From the NCBI RefSeq assembly GCF_004664715.2, contig NC_051082.1:8190498-8254497 (forward strand): a stretch of DNA of 64,000 bases, read 5' to 3'. Origin of the DNA: Peromyscus leucopus. Its lineage: Eukaryota; Chordata; Mammalia; Rodentia; Cricetidae. The notes under the pieces are model-generated. The model ran no database searches. It saw only the letters and a program-made list of their open reading frames with translations, and was not told the origin of the DNA. Below, one piece after another: positions 10,644 through 21,555 of this stretch (position 1 is the first letter of the stretch; each line of letters starts with the position of its first letter). The translations under genes and the position numbers were made by a program.

Positions 10644-11100
10644 GTCGCCGCCTCGGGCCGCGGCGGAACGTGTCCCGCGGAGCTCGCGGCCGCCTGGCTG
10701 CGCCCCGGACGGCCCCCACCTCGCGGAGCCGGAGCCGCGGCCACCCGGTCTCCCTCGGTGCCGAGCTCCGCCCCCGGCGCCCGCGCTGGGCAACGGGGGC
10801 CTCGGGCGGCCGGCCACTTCCGGGCCGTGGGCTGCCCGGTGACGGCCTGATCCCGCCGTCCGGGAGGCAGTGGGTGAGACGCCCGGCTCCACGTTCTCTC
10901 ACACGGCAGCGCCGTCATCGCGGTCTGAAGAACGAAGGCTCGATCGGCCGGCCGCGGGATGAGGGGGCGGAGGCCGGTGTCGCCGCTGGAGTCAGGCAGA
11001 TCTGTGGGCGGCCCTGCCTGCGGTCAGGACCCCAAAGTTGGGAGGACACTTCCGGGAATGGCCGCCAGGCGGCGCCCGGAGTCAAAACTAAAGTGTGGAT
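10440..11100 (-). promoter_or_regulatory. Suds3: Suds3 CpG-island promoter and 5' UTR
   Basis: Very GC- and CpG-rich DNA over the start codon and upstream on the minus strand. It has no evident TATA box near the expected start. ETS-type motifs (CCGGAAGTGG and CCGGAAGTGT on the minus strand) lie at 10814-10823 and 11046-11055. The transcription start is inferred to be within about 10.66-10.85 kb; I cannot place it exactly. The composition fits a broad housekeeping promoter. Confidence 0.75.
10502..10643 (-). CDS. Suds3: Suds3 coding exon 1
   Basis: Encodes residues 1-47 and the first base of codon 48. The ATG is at 10643-10641, in the CpG island. The sequence begins [20 protein letters not shown], then [20 protein letters not shown] and RGRESDE. 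It is very acidic after the Ala/Pro tract. The donor is GAAG|GTGCGG, with the intron GT at 10501-10500. I chose this start because the N-terminus matches the known family start. Frames running upstream through the island are open only by base composition. Confidence 0.97.
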
Positions 11101-11472
11101 GGAGGAGACCTGATGGGCGGAGGCTTTGCAAAGCCGTGGATAGGTAGGTCGCGGGGTCTCTGAGTCAAGCAGGTGAATGACGACGGGGAACCGATCCCTT
11201 GGTTGGGTGCGGAAGCCTGGACAGCCAAGAGTGTGTGCGACACGGAAAATGGGGAGTCCGCTTCCGCCCCTGCCTCAATGGGGGCTTAGGAATTAAAGGC
11301 CAGTTGCTGCCATTCTGTCCCGGAGTCAAGTGAACAGGCTTTTCCAGTGCTTTCTTTGGAATAGATTTACTGGGTAAGCTATTTTCCTGATTTGACAAAT
11401 GATCAAAGAGCTATCATTCTCCATTCAGAAAAAAGAAAAAGGAAGAGAGACAGCGAGAGGAGAGACAGAGAC

Positions 11473-11503
<31 letters not shown>

Positions 11504-11700
11504 CAGCGAGAGGAGAGAGAGAGATGGTGGCATCAGTTTAGAATCCCAGATCCAGGCTGTCCATGGGACAGCTGCCTCGTGTTTCCTCAAATGTAATTTT
11601 TAAGGTACTTTTACCTAATCCAGTAACTAGTTAACCTGCTCGTTTTTAAGGTGAGCAAATAAAGCATTTAACTACAGGGATTATGTTGGCTAAAATTCAA
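11101..11700. other. Intergenic segment with a purine-rich AGACAG tract
   Basis: The space between the Suds3 and Taok3 islands starts here. A purine-rich stretch of agagacag/agacagag repeats fills about 11423-11524. Nothing else recognised. Confidence 0.6.
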
Positions 11701-11701
11701 A

Positions 11702-11848
11702 AGCCAACGCGCGTAGCGGCGCGCTTCTGTAAACCCAGCACAGGGCAGTCCAATCTCTGAGTTCGAGGCCAGCCCTGTCTACAAAGAGAGTTCCAGGACA
11801 GCCTGGGTTACACAGAGAAATCCTGAATCAAAAACAAACAAAAAAGTC
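11702..11848 (+). repeat. B1 SINE, diverged head
   Basis: ttctgtaaacccagcac, gagttcgaggccagcc, gagttccaggacagcctggg, and an acaaacaaaa tail. Confidence 0.85.
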
Positions 11849-11957
11849 AAGAAACCTAAGTTTCTCCATGTGTTAATTTGAGTAGCCATGTGCCCCCCAC
11901 CCCACCCCACCGTCCCAGAAAAGGAATGCAGTGTCACAGTTTTGGGGGAAAAAAAAA

Positions 11958-12122
11958 GCCAGGTGGTGATGGCTCAGGCCTTTAATTCCCAGCACTCCGG
12001 AGACAGAGGCAGGTAGATCTCTGTGAGTTCGAGGCCAGCCTGGTCTACAGAGCGAGTTCCAGGGCAGCCAGGGCTACACAGAAACCCCGTCACAAACAAT
12101 CAAAATAAATAATAAAAAATTT
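11958..12122 (+). repeat. B1 SINE
   Basis: gccaggtggtgatggctcag to gccagggctacacagaaacc, with an A-rich tail. Confidence 0.9.
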
Positions 12123-12129
12123 AAAAAGT

Positions 12130-12335
12130 GGCCTCTGCCTAGTGGCTCAGGACTATCATCCCAGCTACTCAGGATGATAAAAGCAGGAGGGAGGGCAAGA
12201 TCAAGGTCAGCCAGCTTAGTGAGACCACGTCTGAAAACAAAAGTAAAATAGAGGGCCACAGATGCCGCTGGGTAGAGCACTTGCCTGGCCTGGCACGCTG
12301 GAGACCTCAGCTTCAATTCCTAATGCCAGGAGGCA
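12130..12335 (+). repeat. B1/ID-type dimeric SINE (B4-like)
   Basis: A diverged B1 half (ggctcaggactatcatccc) is followed by an ID-like half (gctgggtagagcacttgcct, cagcttcaattcc). Confidence 0.6.
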
Positions 12336-12776
12336 GGGAAGATGTGGTCTCAGGAACACCTTTCAGCTGAGTCAAATCTGCACAGAAAAGGGAAGTAACA
12401 AAGCCGGGCAGATAGGAATGTGATGTGAATGTGGTGAGAGGCAGGGTGGGACCCAATGCAGTATTCTGATTCTCAAATCCTTTGTGATCATCTTTATTTC
12501 CAAATTAGCCCCAGAGAGACTTCCAAAAATAAGAACCTTCTTTCTCAGTCCCATTCGTTCTGACATCTCCTATTTACTACCTTGTTTTAATTAAATCTTG
12601 GCTCTCCTTGTAAGGGCTATTTCCTCTGTGTGAAATGCAAGAATTTCCAGAATGCAATGCTGGGATGAGTTTCCCAGAAGTTCTGGGATCTGAAACCCCT
12701 TCTCAACAAGTCTTTCTTCAAGCACAGTCTCAGCAGAGGTTTGCAGAGAGGTCTCTCCTGCAAGAATGAGGTCAGC

Positions 12777-12818
<42 letters not shown>

Positions 12819-13560
12819 GTTGGATCACATGTAAACTATCTGAATCCACTGTGGGACTGGAGCTCCCATTAGAAATACTATGCACAAAGCAGAAAAAAAA
12901 AATAAAGGGCAACATTTTTGAAATCAGAATTCATTGATACAATGAATCAAAAAGTAGATGGCTTTGTTACTAAATAGTTACAAGAAGCTGGACCCTTCTT
13001 TTATAATCTTGCCTGTATTTAACTTTTATTTCTGTCTCCCTGATTGCTGACAACCTGTGTTAATAGTCGTGTGTTCCTGTTTTGTGTGTATTACGGAGAC
13101 ACAAACAAAACAGTTGGATGATTATAATTTACCCCTTATCTTCCATGGAGACTGCTGAGTCTGCCCAGTAAGCAGTTTACTAGTGTGTTTCTAAAAGAGG
13201 GAAATTACGTTTTAAAAATCCCTCATAACCTGAGGTTTGGCTAACTTTGCCTATAAAACCTAGGTTTTCTTCAAAATCAAGTTTCACCCCTTAAAGTCTT
13301 CCACAGCTTCTCTCCCAAACATGGTACACAGACTACTCAGGAAAACACCCACCTCGGAAGTGGACCTGAAGCTCACATCCTGGAGCCCAATGTTCACAAC
13401 CCCAGGCCTTCCCAGGCAGCCTGTGTTCCCACCATCCAGATTTTAAGGGTGTCCAGGTAATGGAATGAAGTTTGATTTGCAAATAGACAATGTTTGGGAT
13501 GAAAACGTGGGCTGGGGGGTAGAGCTCAATGGTTTTTAAGAAGAAGAAAAGAATAAGGAG
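12336..13560. other. Intergenic unique sequence with (TG)n
   Basis: Mostly unique and AT-rich. A (TG)n microsatellite lies at about 12779-12814. No gene recognised. Confidence 0.5.
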
Positions 13561-13586
13561 GAGAAGAAAGAGAGAGAGAGAGAGAG

Positions 13587-13641
<55 letters not shown>

Positions 13642-13656
13642 AAAAGAAGAAGAAGC
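13561..13656. repeat. Purine tract (GA)n(GAAA)n(GAA)n
   Basis: About 95 nt of all-purine sequence on the plus strand. Confidence 0.95.
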
Positions 13657-13711
13657 AATTTTCTAACCTGTTGGAGTAGCTCTGGTCAATCTCCAGTGCT
13701 TTAAAAAAAAA

Positions 13712-13868
13712 TAGGGCAGGTGTGGTGGTGGCCACGCCTTTAATCCTAGCCAGAGGCAGGGGCAGGCAGATCTCTGTGAGTCTAAGGCCAAGCTGTCTAC
13801 ACAGAAGAGTTCTAGGCCTGGACTACATCGTGAGACCCAATTGCACATAAACAAATAAATAAGAAAAA
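13712..13868 (+). repeat. B1 SINE, diverged
   Basis: gggcaggtgtggtggtggcc, cctttaatcctagcc, ggcagatctctgtgagtc, and an aaacaaataaataag tail. Confidence 0.8.
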
Positions 13869-13869
13869 A

Positions 13870-14278
13870 AAGTTTGTAGTGGAGTATTTACTAAGAGATT
13901 AGGTGTGACTACATCTGACAAGGCTTACGGGGAAATTTTCCCCCTACAGCAAGCTGTTTTGAGCTTCTACCGTTAACTGAAACAACACAGCCCTTTCCGC
14001 AAAAATAGGACACAGGTCCTGGTGCACTTTAATCCCTGGCAAGCGCTGTGTTTCAGCGTGGCTCAGGATGGATCCAGGTTATTGCAGGTGTGCTTGGGGT
14101 CAAAACTCAGTGTCCCTTCCACCTTTGGTTCATTAAAGCCTAAAGCCTGTGACCCTGAATGAGGTTCAGCTGAATATGCTTGCTGGAACCTTGCCAAAGC
14201 TAACGGGGTGCCCCTACCCCAACTCCTTGTCCAACCGTGGTATTCAAAACTCACAAAATGAATAGTTTGCACTTTTCC
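13870..14278. other. Intergenic unique segment
   Basis: No repeat or gene recognised. Confidence 0.4.
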
Positions 14279-14283
14279 TTCCT

Positions 14284-14335
<52 letters not shown>

Positions 14336-14372
14336 TTCTTCTTCTTCTTCTTCTTCTTCTTCTTCTTCTTCT

Positions 14373-14430
<58 letters not shown>
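14279..14430. repeat. Pyrimidine tract (TTTC)n(TTC)n(TC)n(TTTC)n
   Basis: About 150 nt of uninterrupted pyrimidine on the plus strand, followed by an old minus-oriented B1/ID-like remnant (tgacaaggtctagctctagc) to about 14530. Confidence 0.95.
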
Positions 14431-14432
<2 letters not shown>

Positions 14433-14899
14433 TGTGACAAGGTCTAGCTCTAGCCCATGCTGGACTCAAACTTGAGGCGATCCTCCTGCCTCTGCCTGCA
14501 GGGTATTGATGGTCACATCAAATCCGGCCACAATGAGTGCAAAGGCTTGACTTTTCAAATATGCGCCCAGACCGTGTTAAGTACTTAGCTGTGTAGAGGG
14601 TTTATCCAGTCTACAGATTTTTTTTTCCCCCTTCTCCAGCAGTAAACTGACGTCCACTGAAAGCAAGGCAAGAAAACGCAATTCCCCTGTCTGAGAGCTA
14701 GGAAATATTTACAAGCCCCAGGAGGATGAAAGCTTGCCTTAAGGGTGACTAGGAGTTGTGAAAGGTCCAGCGAGGGACCAGGTCCACTCCCCATGCTCTC
14801 CCACGGTGGTCTCCCAAGAAAAACCAAGGCGTGGGGAAGAGAGCCACGAACTTTGACCCCTGCGCTGTACAAACAAGCCCGACCGCACCCGAAGAGGGC

Positions 14900-15376
14900 C
14901 ACGGCTAACCCGAGTGGAGAAAGCTTCCGCGTTTGGCAGAGCCCCGCCCACAGGACACGCCCACGCCCAGCTCCGCCAATCCCCTGGATCCATCGACCGC
15001 TCGGGCTTCCCCAGGCAAGGCCAATCGAACGCCTACATGCGACAGGGGGCCCGAGGCCGGCGATCAGGGATGGTCAGTAGAGAGCCTATCAGAGCGCGGC
15101 TGGGGGCGGGGCCGAGGGGCGGGGCCGCGTGGGGGGGCGGGGCGCGCTCCGCGCAGTCGGGTGCGATTGGCCACCCCTGGCGGAGCCGCACCTCGGACAG
15201 CAGCAGCGGCCGCCGCGGCGGCAGCAAGGGTCCTGCGTGGAGAGTGGGGCGCGACGCGGGGCTGGCGAGGCGAGGCTGCGCGTGGGGGCCCAGCACGCGA
15301 GGACCCAGCACGAGAGCGACTCCGGGCACGAGTCAGAGGAGGCGGCGGCGCCGGGGCCGCGGGTGACAGCGCTGAG
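14900..15376 (+). promoter_or_regulatory. Taok3: CpG-island promoter, probably Taok3
   Basis: GC/CpG-rich island with three GC boxes (gggcgggg cores at about 15103-15112, 15116-15125 and 15134-15142). It has CCAAT boxes at 14976-14980 and 15021-15025 on the plus strand and 15166-15170 as ATTGG. I see no TATA box. It lies about 4.5 kb upstream of Suds3 in divergent orientation. That matches the TAOK3-SUDS3 arrangement I know from human 12q24 and mouse chromosome 5. The assignment to Taok3 is by gene order, not by coding sequence. Confidence 0.65.
15175..15376 (+). other. Taok3: Candidate Taok3 noncoding exon 1
   Basis: The CpG-rich segment ends at a strong donor, CTGAG|GTGAGA, with the intron GT at 15377-15378. 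The start is approximate, placed just downstream of the GC and CCAAT boxes. TAOK3 (a STE20-family TAO kinase) has noncoding 5' exons, which fits the absence of its N-terminal kinase sequence here. Other donor-like sites follow (see findings), so the exon end may vary. Confidence 0.45.
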
Positions 15377-15489
15377 GTGAGAGCGCAGCGCGGGCGCCAG
15401 AGTGACAGCCGGAGTCCCGGCGGCGCGGGGACCCGGCGCAGCGGCCACGAGCATCCCGGGAGCGGAGTTGCTAGCGGATCTCTGCCAGT

Positions 15490-16025
15490 GCTTCGGGGGA
15501 CCGGGAAGTGACGAGGGGACCCCGAGAGGGACCACGGGTGAGGGATGGGAACAGGGTCGGCGGGGTGACGAGTGGACCCCACGAGTGGGACCGCTGGTGA
15601 GAGAGGGGATGCCGAGAAGGGTGGGGAAAGTAAGATGAGGAGGGGGACCGAGAAATACCGCAGGTGAGCAAGGGGACCCCACGACGGGACCGGGCAGTGG
15701 GACTAACGTGGCGACTTGAAGAGGGAGCTGGAGAGGGACCCCGGGCAGTGGGATGAGCGAGAGGACCCAGGAGGGACGGTGACGGTGGGATGAACGAGGA
15801 GATCCGCCCCAGATGGACCAGTGGGGAGAGCGGACCGGACCCACAGAGGGACCAGAACCGTGGAGTGAGCGGAGGAGACACTGAGAGCTCAGGACCGGGA
15901 CTGCAGACTGAGCAAGTGGACTCAGGCTGAGAACCCAGGCAGCGGAATGAAGGAAGGGGACCCAAGAGGGACTAAGACAGAGAATAAGCAAAGGACCTCA
16001 AGGGAGATCAGGGCAGTGGGTTCTG
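15490..16025. repeat. Degenerate GA/GC-rich minisatellite, unit about 33-45 nt
   Basis: About 14 diverged head-to-tail units resembling gtgggatgagcgagg-ggaccc-acgagggacc-gggca. Clear units start near 15664, 15696, 15750, 15787 and 15860. Units decay toward 16.1 kb. Several begin with gtgag or gtaag, which resemble 5' splice sites. Confidence 0.7.
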
Positions 16026-16099
16026 AAAACTGTGCCCTCTCAATGGATGTGAAGAGGACCTCATGAAAGTTTAGGACAGCTGCGTGACGGGAGGGGTCC

Positions 16100-17415
16100 C
16101 CACGAAAGGACGAGACAGACGGGTGTGGGCAGAGCAGGGCCAGCATCGAAGAGTCCAGGGAGAGCGGGTGAATGGGGTACCAGAGAAGAGCGTTCAGAGC
16201 GTGGCTTTCTGACCTGGCAGCCAGGCACCTGGGGAAAAACACCGGCAGCCTGGGTCCCGGTGGCATTGGGTGGGGACAGCAGCAACGCTGACACCTGGAC
16301 ACCCGATGTTCCGCTTCTACGCTCCCTGAGGGTTGAGTTCCGGGACGCTGGAAGGGGGATCATGTGATGGGCCCGGGAGTGAAGGACTGGATCGCAAGGG
16401 CTGGCCAAGGGCTAGTCTGACGATTTGTAGAGATTAGACAAGCAAGCACCTTACCTCTAGCAAACAGCGGGCTGGCTTTCCGCCTCTTTATTCAAGTTCG
16501 ACCTGGAGGGGATTCCTTGATGACAGATCTGGGGGGAACCTTAGAGAGGCTCTCATTTGACCCATCACAAGAAGTTAGAGGAAGATGTCTTCTGGAATAT
16601 CCTCCTCGCTTTGGATTAATTAGTGTGTTAATTTTAACGCTGTGTGCTCCTGAAGCACCGTTTTTGGTTTTTGTTGTTGTTTGTTTTGGTTTTAGTTTTT
16701 CATTTTCGCTCCACGAGGAGTTAAGAAACTTTTTCCCATTTGGCAGTCTATTTCTATCATTGTTTACCATGCAGATTTAAGAGAACCAGAGCAGGGTCTG
16801 TAGTTCAGGCTGTTGAACTTGGATGTGGTAGACACAGTCAGAAGGTCACAGTCAATTTTTCAAAACAGTTACTTGGGTGGGGGTCAATAAATGAATGGCA
16901 CTTTCTAAGGAACCAGACATGTGTATTCAAAGCAGACATTGTAGGTCTGACTCTAAGCTGGACAAGGAGCTGAAGCAATCAGGTGGTCGGTTCCTGGGTA
17001 GCCTTCTACTCCGAGGGATTTGAAAATATCATGACCTCGGTTCTGGGATCAGTTGGCATGGCCCTACCCACCTTCTGAATTCAGCCCCAATGTACTTTAT
17101 TTGGTCATCAACTTTATATTTGATGATTTTAAGTAATCATGATGGGTCTTTTTTTGTCTTAAATTATTTTTTGGATTACCGTTACAAATGGATAGATTTT
17201 CATTGTGGCATTTTTATGTATCTCTTGTATTTCATCTTTTAATCTCCTTTTTCTCTGTTTCTAATGTTGCTTCTGTTCTCTTCGTCACTGTTTTATTTCT
17301 TTTTTTTTCTTTTCTTTGGTTTTGTTTTTAGAAACTTAGAAAAGGATAGTTTTAGGGAAATAATGGAGAATGTAACTACTATCCCATTTCTGTTATTTAG
17401 ATGTCTCCTCTGAGT
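16100..17415. other. Taok3 intron 1 proximal part, unique
   Basis: SINE-free and GC-rich to about 16.4 kb, AT-rich after that. Possible promoter-proximal regulatory DNA. No exon recognised. Confidence 0.4.
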
Positions 17416-17417
17416 CA

Positions 17418-17560
17418 GGTTCAGTGTGTGTGATTCCTTCACTGGGCATGAGACAGGATAATTTTGAGTTGGAGGCCAGCCTGGGCTACATACCCAAGGA
17501 GTACCGGGCCAGCCTGGGCTCTAAGACACCATCTCAAAAGACCAAAGAAAGATTTCGCAG
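17418..17560 (+). repeat. Old B1-like SINE
   Basis: Two gccagcctgggct motifs, with an agaccaaagaaag tail. A diverged ID-like piece follows to about 17665. Confidence 0.5.
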
Positions 17561-17702
17561 CTCCATCAAGAGGTCTACTGTGTTATTTTCCATAGATACA
17601 AGGTAGGGGTGGGGATTTCCTACCTAATAAGCCCGAAGCCGTGAGTTTGGTCCCCAGAACAACAGCAAAAGTAGACTTGCCTAGATCTGCTGTTTCTCTC
17701 TT

Positions 17703-17781
17703 TAGGTGCAGAGCATCAGACCCAGGGCCTTCCAAACACTAGACAAGTGATCTTCCCACTGAGCCATACTGCCAGCCCCAA
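17703..17781 (-). repeat. ID-like SINE fragment
   Basis: cagacccagggccttcc and ccactgagccatactgccag match the reverse complement of tRNA-derived ID/B4 SINEs. Confidence 0.6.
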
Positions 17782-18347
17782 TGCTGTTTCAGTCCAAGAC
17801 CAATGTCTGAAATGGTTTCCAACGGGGCGATAAAAGGCTTGCTCTGCTATTAGAAATCCTCCCCTGGGAGACAAGTGATGCTAAGGACAGAATCAGCTGC
17901 CTCAAGCACAGATTTTCCCAGAATTCAGGGGCGTGGGGATAGGATGAAGTCAGTTAACTCCTGTGTCTATTCATCCTGGGGGTAGGGCATGGCGGCTGCC
18001 TGAGGTGCTCTGAGTGGGAAGACCCGCCCCAGTCCTTCCAGCAAGTCAGGGAAGTGTCAGTGCAGAGAAGTTTTTCACCATCCTGATAGCTCACTTCTGA
18101 CTGGTGCAAACGGTCATTTCTGAAGCCAGAACAAGAAATGTATTTCCTTGTAGGAAATGAAAGTCTCTGCCCCTCTCCTGAGTTATCACCCAGGCATCCA
18201 TGGCAACCACTTTCTGATATGGTATTGATCCAGGGATGATGGAGACAGAGTAGGGTAGAATTCTTAGAGATAAAAGGGGCCCACGAGTTGCTTCCCTGGG
18301 GGAGGGGCGTGAGAGGGTAGGAATTCCTGAGAGATCTTTGTTCATCT
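17782..18347. other. Unique intronic segment
   Basis: No repeat or exon recognised. Confidence 0.4.
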
Positions 18348-18361
18348 AAAAGGCTTGTTTC

Positions 18362-18515
18362 AGCCATGATGGCACATGCCTTTAATCTCAGCACTTGGGA
18401 GGCAGAGGCAAGTGGATCTCTGTGAGTTCAAGGCCAGCCTGATCTACAAAGTGAGTTCACGGACAGCCAGGGCTACACAGAGAAACCCTGTCTCGAAAAA
18501 CCAAAATAAACAAAC
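18362..18515 (+). repeat. B1 SINE
   Basis: Plus-oriented B1 to ctgtctcgaaaaacc, with an aataaacaaac tail. Near-perfect target duplication aaag[g/c]cttgtttc on both sides (ending 18361 and 18528). Confidence 0.92.
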
Positions 18516-18933
18516 AAAGCCTTGTTTCTTGTTTAAAGAAATAAAATGACAAGAAGAGAGTCAGGTGAGCACTTCCATGTTCTTTACCTGGTCTTAGCCA
18601 GAGCCCAGGAAACCTAATCGCCCATTTTACACTCTTGACTGCAGGAGTCCTGCACAGTGGATCCATTGTGCTCGCCGAGGCTGCCTGGCTATCTGGCGTG
18701 GCTTAACAGTCAAGCCAACCTGAACAAGCGTTTTCATTTCTTGCCAACATTCATAAGCACATGGGTCTTCAGTAGAGCAGGGTGCGCGAGTGGAGCTCCT
18801 GGAGAGCTGATGCAGGGGGATCATGAAGCCTTACTCTGCACCCATGCTCCATCCAGTATTACATACACACTCTTTCCTCCATAATTTACTCCCAGTTTAA
18901 ATTTCTTCTTTCTCTCCTAAAAAGAACACAGAT

Positions 18934-18936
<3 letters not shown>

Positions 18937-18986
<50 letters not shown>
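18937..18986. repeat. (AC)n microsatellite
   Basis: About 25 AC units. Unique sequence lies on both sides (18530-18930 and 18990-19460). Confidence 0.95.
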
Positions 18987-18991
<5 letters not shown>

Positions 18992-19464
18992 AGATCCAGT
19001 CTTAACACATTTGGGGACTTCCTGAGAAAACATTTTTCAATTTATCTTCCTTCAGGGGGAAAATTCCTATCACTCACAGGAGATAGTTTCTGAGTTGTTA
19101 TTTTGGGGGTGTAGTTTGGCCCCGGGTGATTTCTAGCCTCATCACCCATTGGATTGGCTGATTTGCTGTTTGTGAGGATGTGTTTAGTTCCCAACCAATG
19201 GAGCATTCTGTGCCTGAGTCCGTCACCAGTGGTCCCGCCATTTTACCTCCGGCCTCCATGAAGGAAGTGAAACCAAATGAGCTTCAATGCCTCATTTTAA
19301 TAGTGGAAGGCATGAATGACACATTCATTGGAAGAGTTCAACGCCAGCTTCTTCCACTATTTTGAGGGGAAACTTCATTTCCAGATTAAGCTGGGGTGTA
19401 TACTCACTTTTATTTTTTCTTATACTCATTTATCTACTGTGTGTAGGCCTAGACCATAGACTCC

Positions 19465-19600
19465 TATGTCCGTGTGGAGGTCAGAGGACAACTTGGAATA
19501 ATCGCTCCTCTCCTTCCATCATGTGGGTCCCCAGGGATCAAACTCAGGTCACCAGGGTTGGTGGCAATGCCTTTACCCACTGAGCCATCCCACCAGCCCC
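19465..19600 (-). repeat. B3-type SINE
   Basis: gtggaggtcagaggacaact, tcatgtgggtccccaggg and cactgagccatcccaccagc. Confidence 0.85.
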
Positions 19601-19624
19601 GTGTTTGTTTATTTATTTTATAAG

Positions 19625-19835
19625 CAAGGACTTTATTTTATATGTGTGGGTGTTTTGTGATGTCTGGGCACTGCGTGTGTGCCTGGTGCCTTCAAAGGCC
19701 GGAAGAGGACATCACATCCTCTGGAACTAGTTACAGATGGTTGTGAGGCCACCATGTGGATGCTGGGAACTGAACCCGGGTCCTCTGCAAGAACAACCAG
19801 TGCTCCTAACCGATCAGCCAGCTCTCCAGCCCTGC
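19625..19835 (-). repeat. B2 SINE
   Basis: Minus B2 with ttttatatgtgtgggtg, ggccggaagaggacatcac, gctgggaactgaacccgg and cagccagctctccagccc. Confidence 0.9.
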
Positions 19836-20094
19836 CAGCCCCGTATTTATGTTCGTCTACTGCACTTTCTGTCCGTCTGTCACTGGCATGTGTCCATGGC
19901 AAACAAGGGTAACGGCAATTCAAATACATCTTGTTTCCCCACTACAAGAGAGCCCACTAATTAAGTCAGAAAGCTTTCTTAAATAAACTAATAACTTAAT
20001 TGGTCCTGGCAGTAAACACACTAACCAGAATTATAGTTCATGGCCAATTTTCTCTTCTGTTGAGAACATAAGCCTTTTTAAAAAATTTTTTTTT

Positions 20095-20640
20095 CATTTT
20101 TTTTTTTAATGTTTAGAGTATCTTTTATTTATCCTCTACCACTTCACCCACGTATACAATATATCTTGATCAGATCCACTCCAGGACGCTCTTCTCTGTC
20201 TCTCCAGACACCTTCCAACACATCCCCCTCCCACCTCACGTCCACCACCCCACCCCCACACTGGCACATGTGTAATCCAGAGTCCAGTTACTCCTGCCCG
20301 CTGGCGCGCTGGCTGAGCGCTGGCTGGTCTTTTGACTTCCGTCCATCATGTGGGTCCCCAGGTAACCACAACGGCAGTGAGTTCCTGAGTGTAGTGGGTA
20401 TACCATGCCCAGAAGACATCACCTCACAGCCCCCTCCCCACTCCTGCAGCTCCCCTCTTCTTCAGCGTCTCCCTGAGCCTTCTGAGGCCCCGGGAGGCTC
20501 CATCGACACAGATGTCCCATTTAGGGCCCAGCACTCAGCTATCACCGCTCAGCGCTCCACCCGGTTCTGAGTCTGTCTCTTCAATCACTGCCGCCCACCA
20601 TCAGGAAGACAGCTCCAGGGCTGAGAGCAGGCACTGGTCA
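20095..20640 (-). repeat. Rodent L1/Lx 3'-end-like sequence
   Basis: aatatatcttgatcaga, ctcccacctcacgtccacc and agtccagttact resemble the reverse complement of an old rodent L1 3' UTR. Family not certain. Confidence 0.45.
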
Positions 20641-20899
20641 TGGGGATAAAGGAAGACTGTGTTTTGGGAATGTGCAAATATACGTATTTTCTTGTATTTA
20701 TTTAGATGATGGGGCTCGAACTTGGGGCCTCAAATATGCTAGGCTACAGCCCCCCCACAGATACTGTCCCAAAGCAACAGTGACGTGGTTTTTAAGTGAC
20801 CTGGGCCAAGATTTGAGAGCAAAGAGGATGGTAAAGGTATTTTGTGAGACTTTCTGCTTTTATTGGCCCTGCAAAATTCCTTTTCTGTTTCTGTTTTGT

Positions 20900-21012
20900 T
20901 TCGTGTTGTGACGAGGCCTTCCTCTCTAGCCAGGCTGACCTCGAACTCTCCAGTAGCCTCTCTCTCAGCTTTCCAAGTTCTAAGATCACAGGCTTGAGCC
21001 ACCATGCCTGGG
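20900..21012 (-). repeat. Old B1-like SINE
   Basis: tctctagccaggctgacctc and cttgagccaccatgcctggg. Confidence 0.6.
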
Positions 21013-21265
21013 CTTGCAAAATCCTTTCAGCCATTGTGTGTCAGGTCCCTGTTTCCATATGCTTCTCACTGACTGGCCTGTGAGCTAAGGAAACAGGTGG
21101 TCCTTACTCATCTTCGCACACCCCAGGCCATGAAGTAGGAAGTATGCTCAGTAGTGTGCATAAGAATGGGGAAATGAATTGTGATTGGCAAATTAATAGG
21201 TCATGTCTATGACTTCTGACTAGTCCTTACTGGGTGCTTTTAGCTCATCAAAAGGATGTGAACAG

Positions 21266-21465
21266 GGGGGCCCATCAAGATGACTCAGTCCCTTAAAACA
21301 CTTGCCTCTAAGCCCGATGACCAGAGTTCAATCCCTGTAACCCACATAGGGGGAAAGGAGAGAAATGACTCCACCAAGTTGTCCTGTATCTCCACATGTG
21401 TGTGTCATGCATGCCCATATACACCAGCATGTACACACATGTACCATAATAATAAAAAAATAATC
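21266..21465 (+). repeat. B3-type SINE
   Basis: catcaagatgactcagtccc, aagcccgatgaccagagttc and aagttgtcctgtatc, with an aataataaaaaaa tail. Confidence 0.8.
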
Positions 21466-21555
21466 AAATTTAGAGCGAAGTTGGGGATAGATATGATCAA
21501 GATACATTGTTGACATGCATGGAATTGTCAATGAATACATTAAGGATACTCTGTA

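Noticed and set aside
10114..10902. 262-codon minus-strand frame across the Suds3 promoter
   Set aside because: It runs in a different frame through exon 1 and on into intron and promoter. A composition effect of the island.
14237..14440. Open frames rich in Phe/Ser/Leu or Glu/Lys/Arg over microsatellites (also at 13.6, 28.2, 47.2 and 48.5 kb)
   Set aside because: Direct translations of (CTTT)n, (TC)n and (GA)n repeats.
15089..15991. 300-codon minus-strand open frame over the 15 kb CpG island
   Set aside because: GC-rich DNA lacks stop codons by composition. The product is low-complexity Pro/Ser/Arg and overlaps the minisatellite and several other open frames. No domain recognised.
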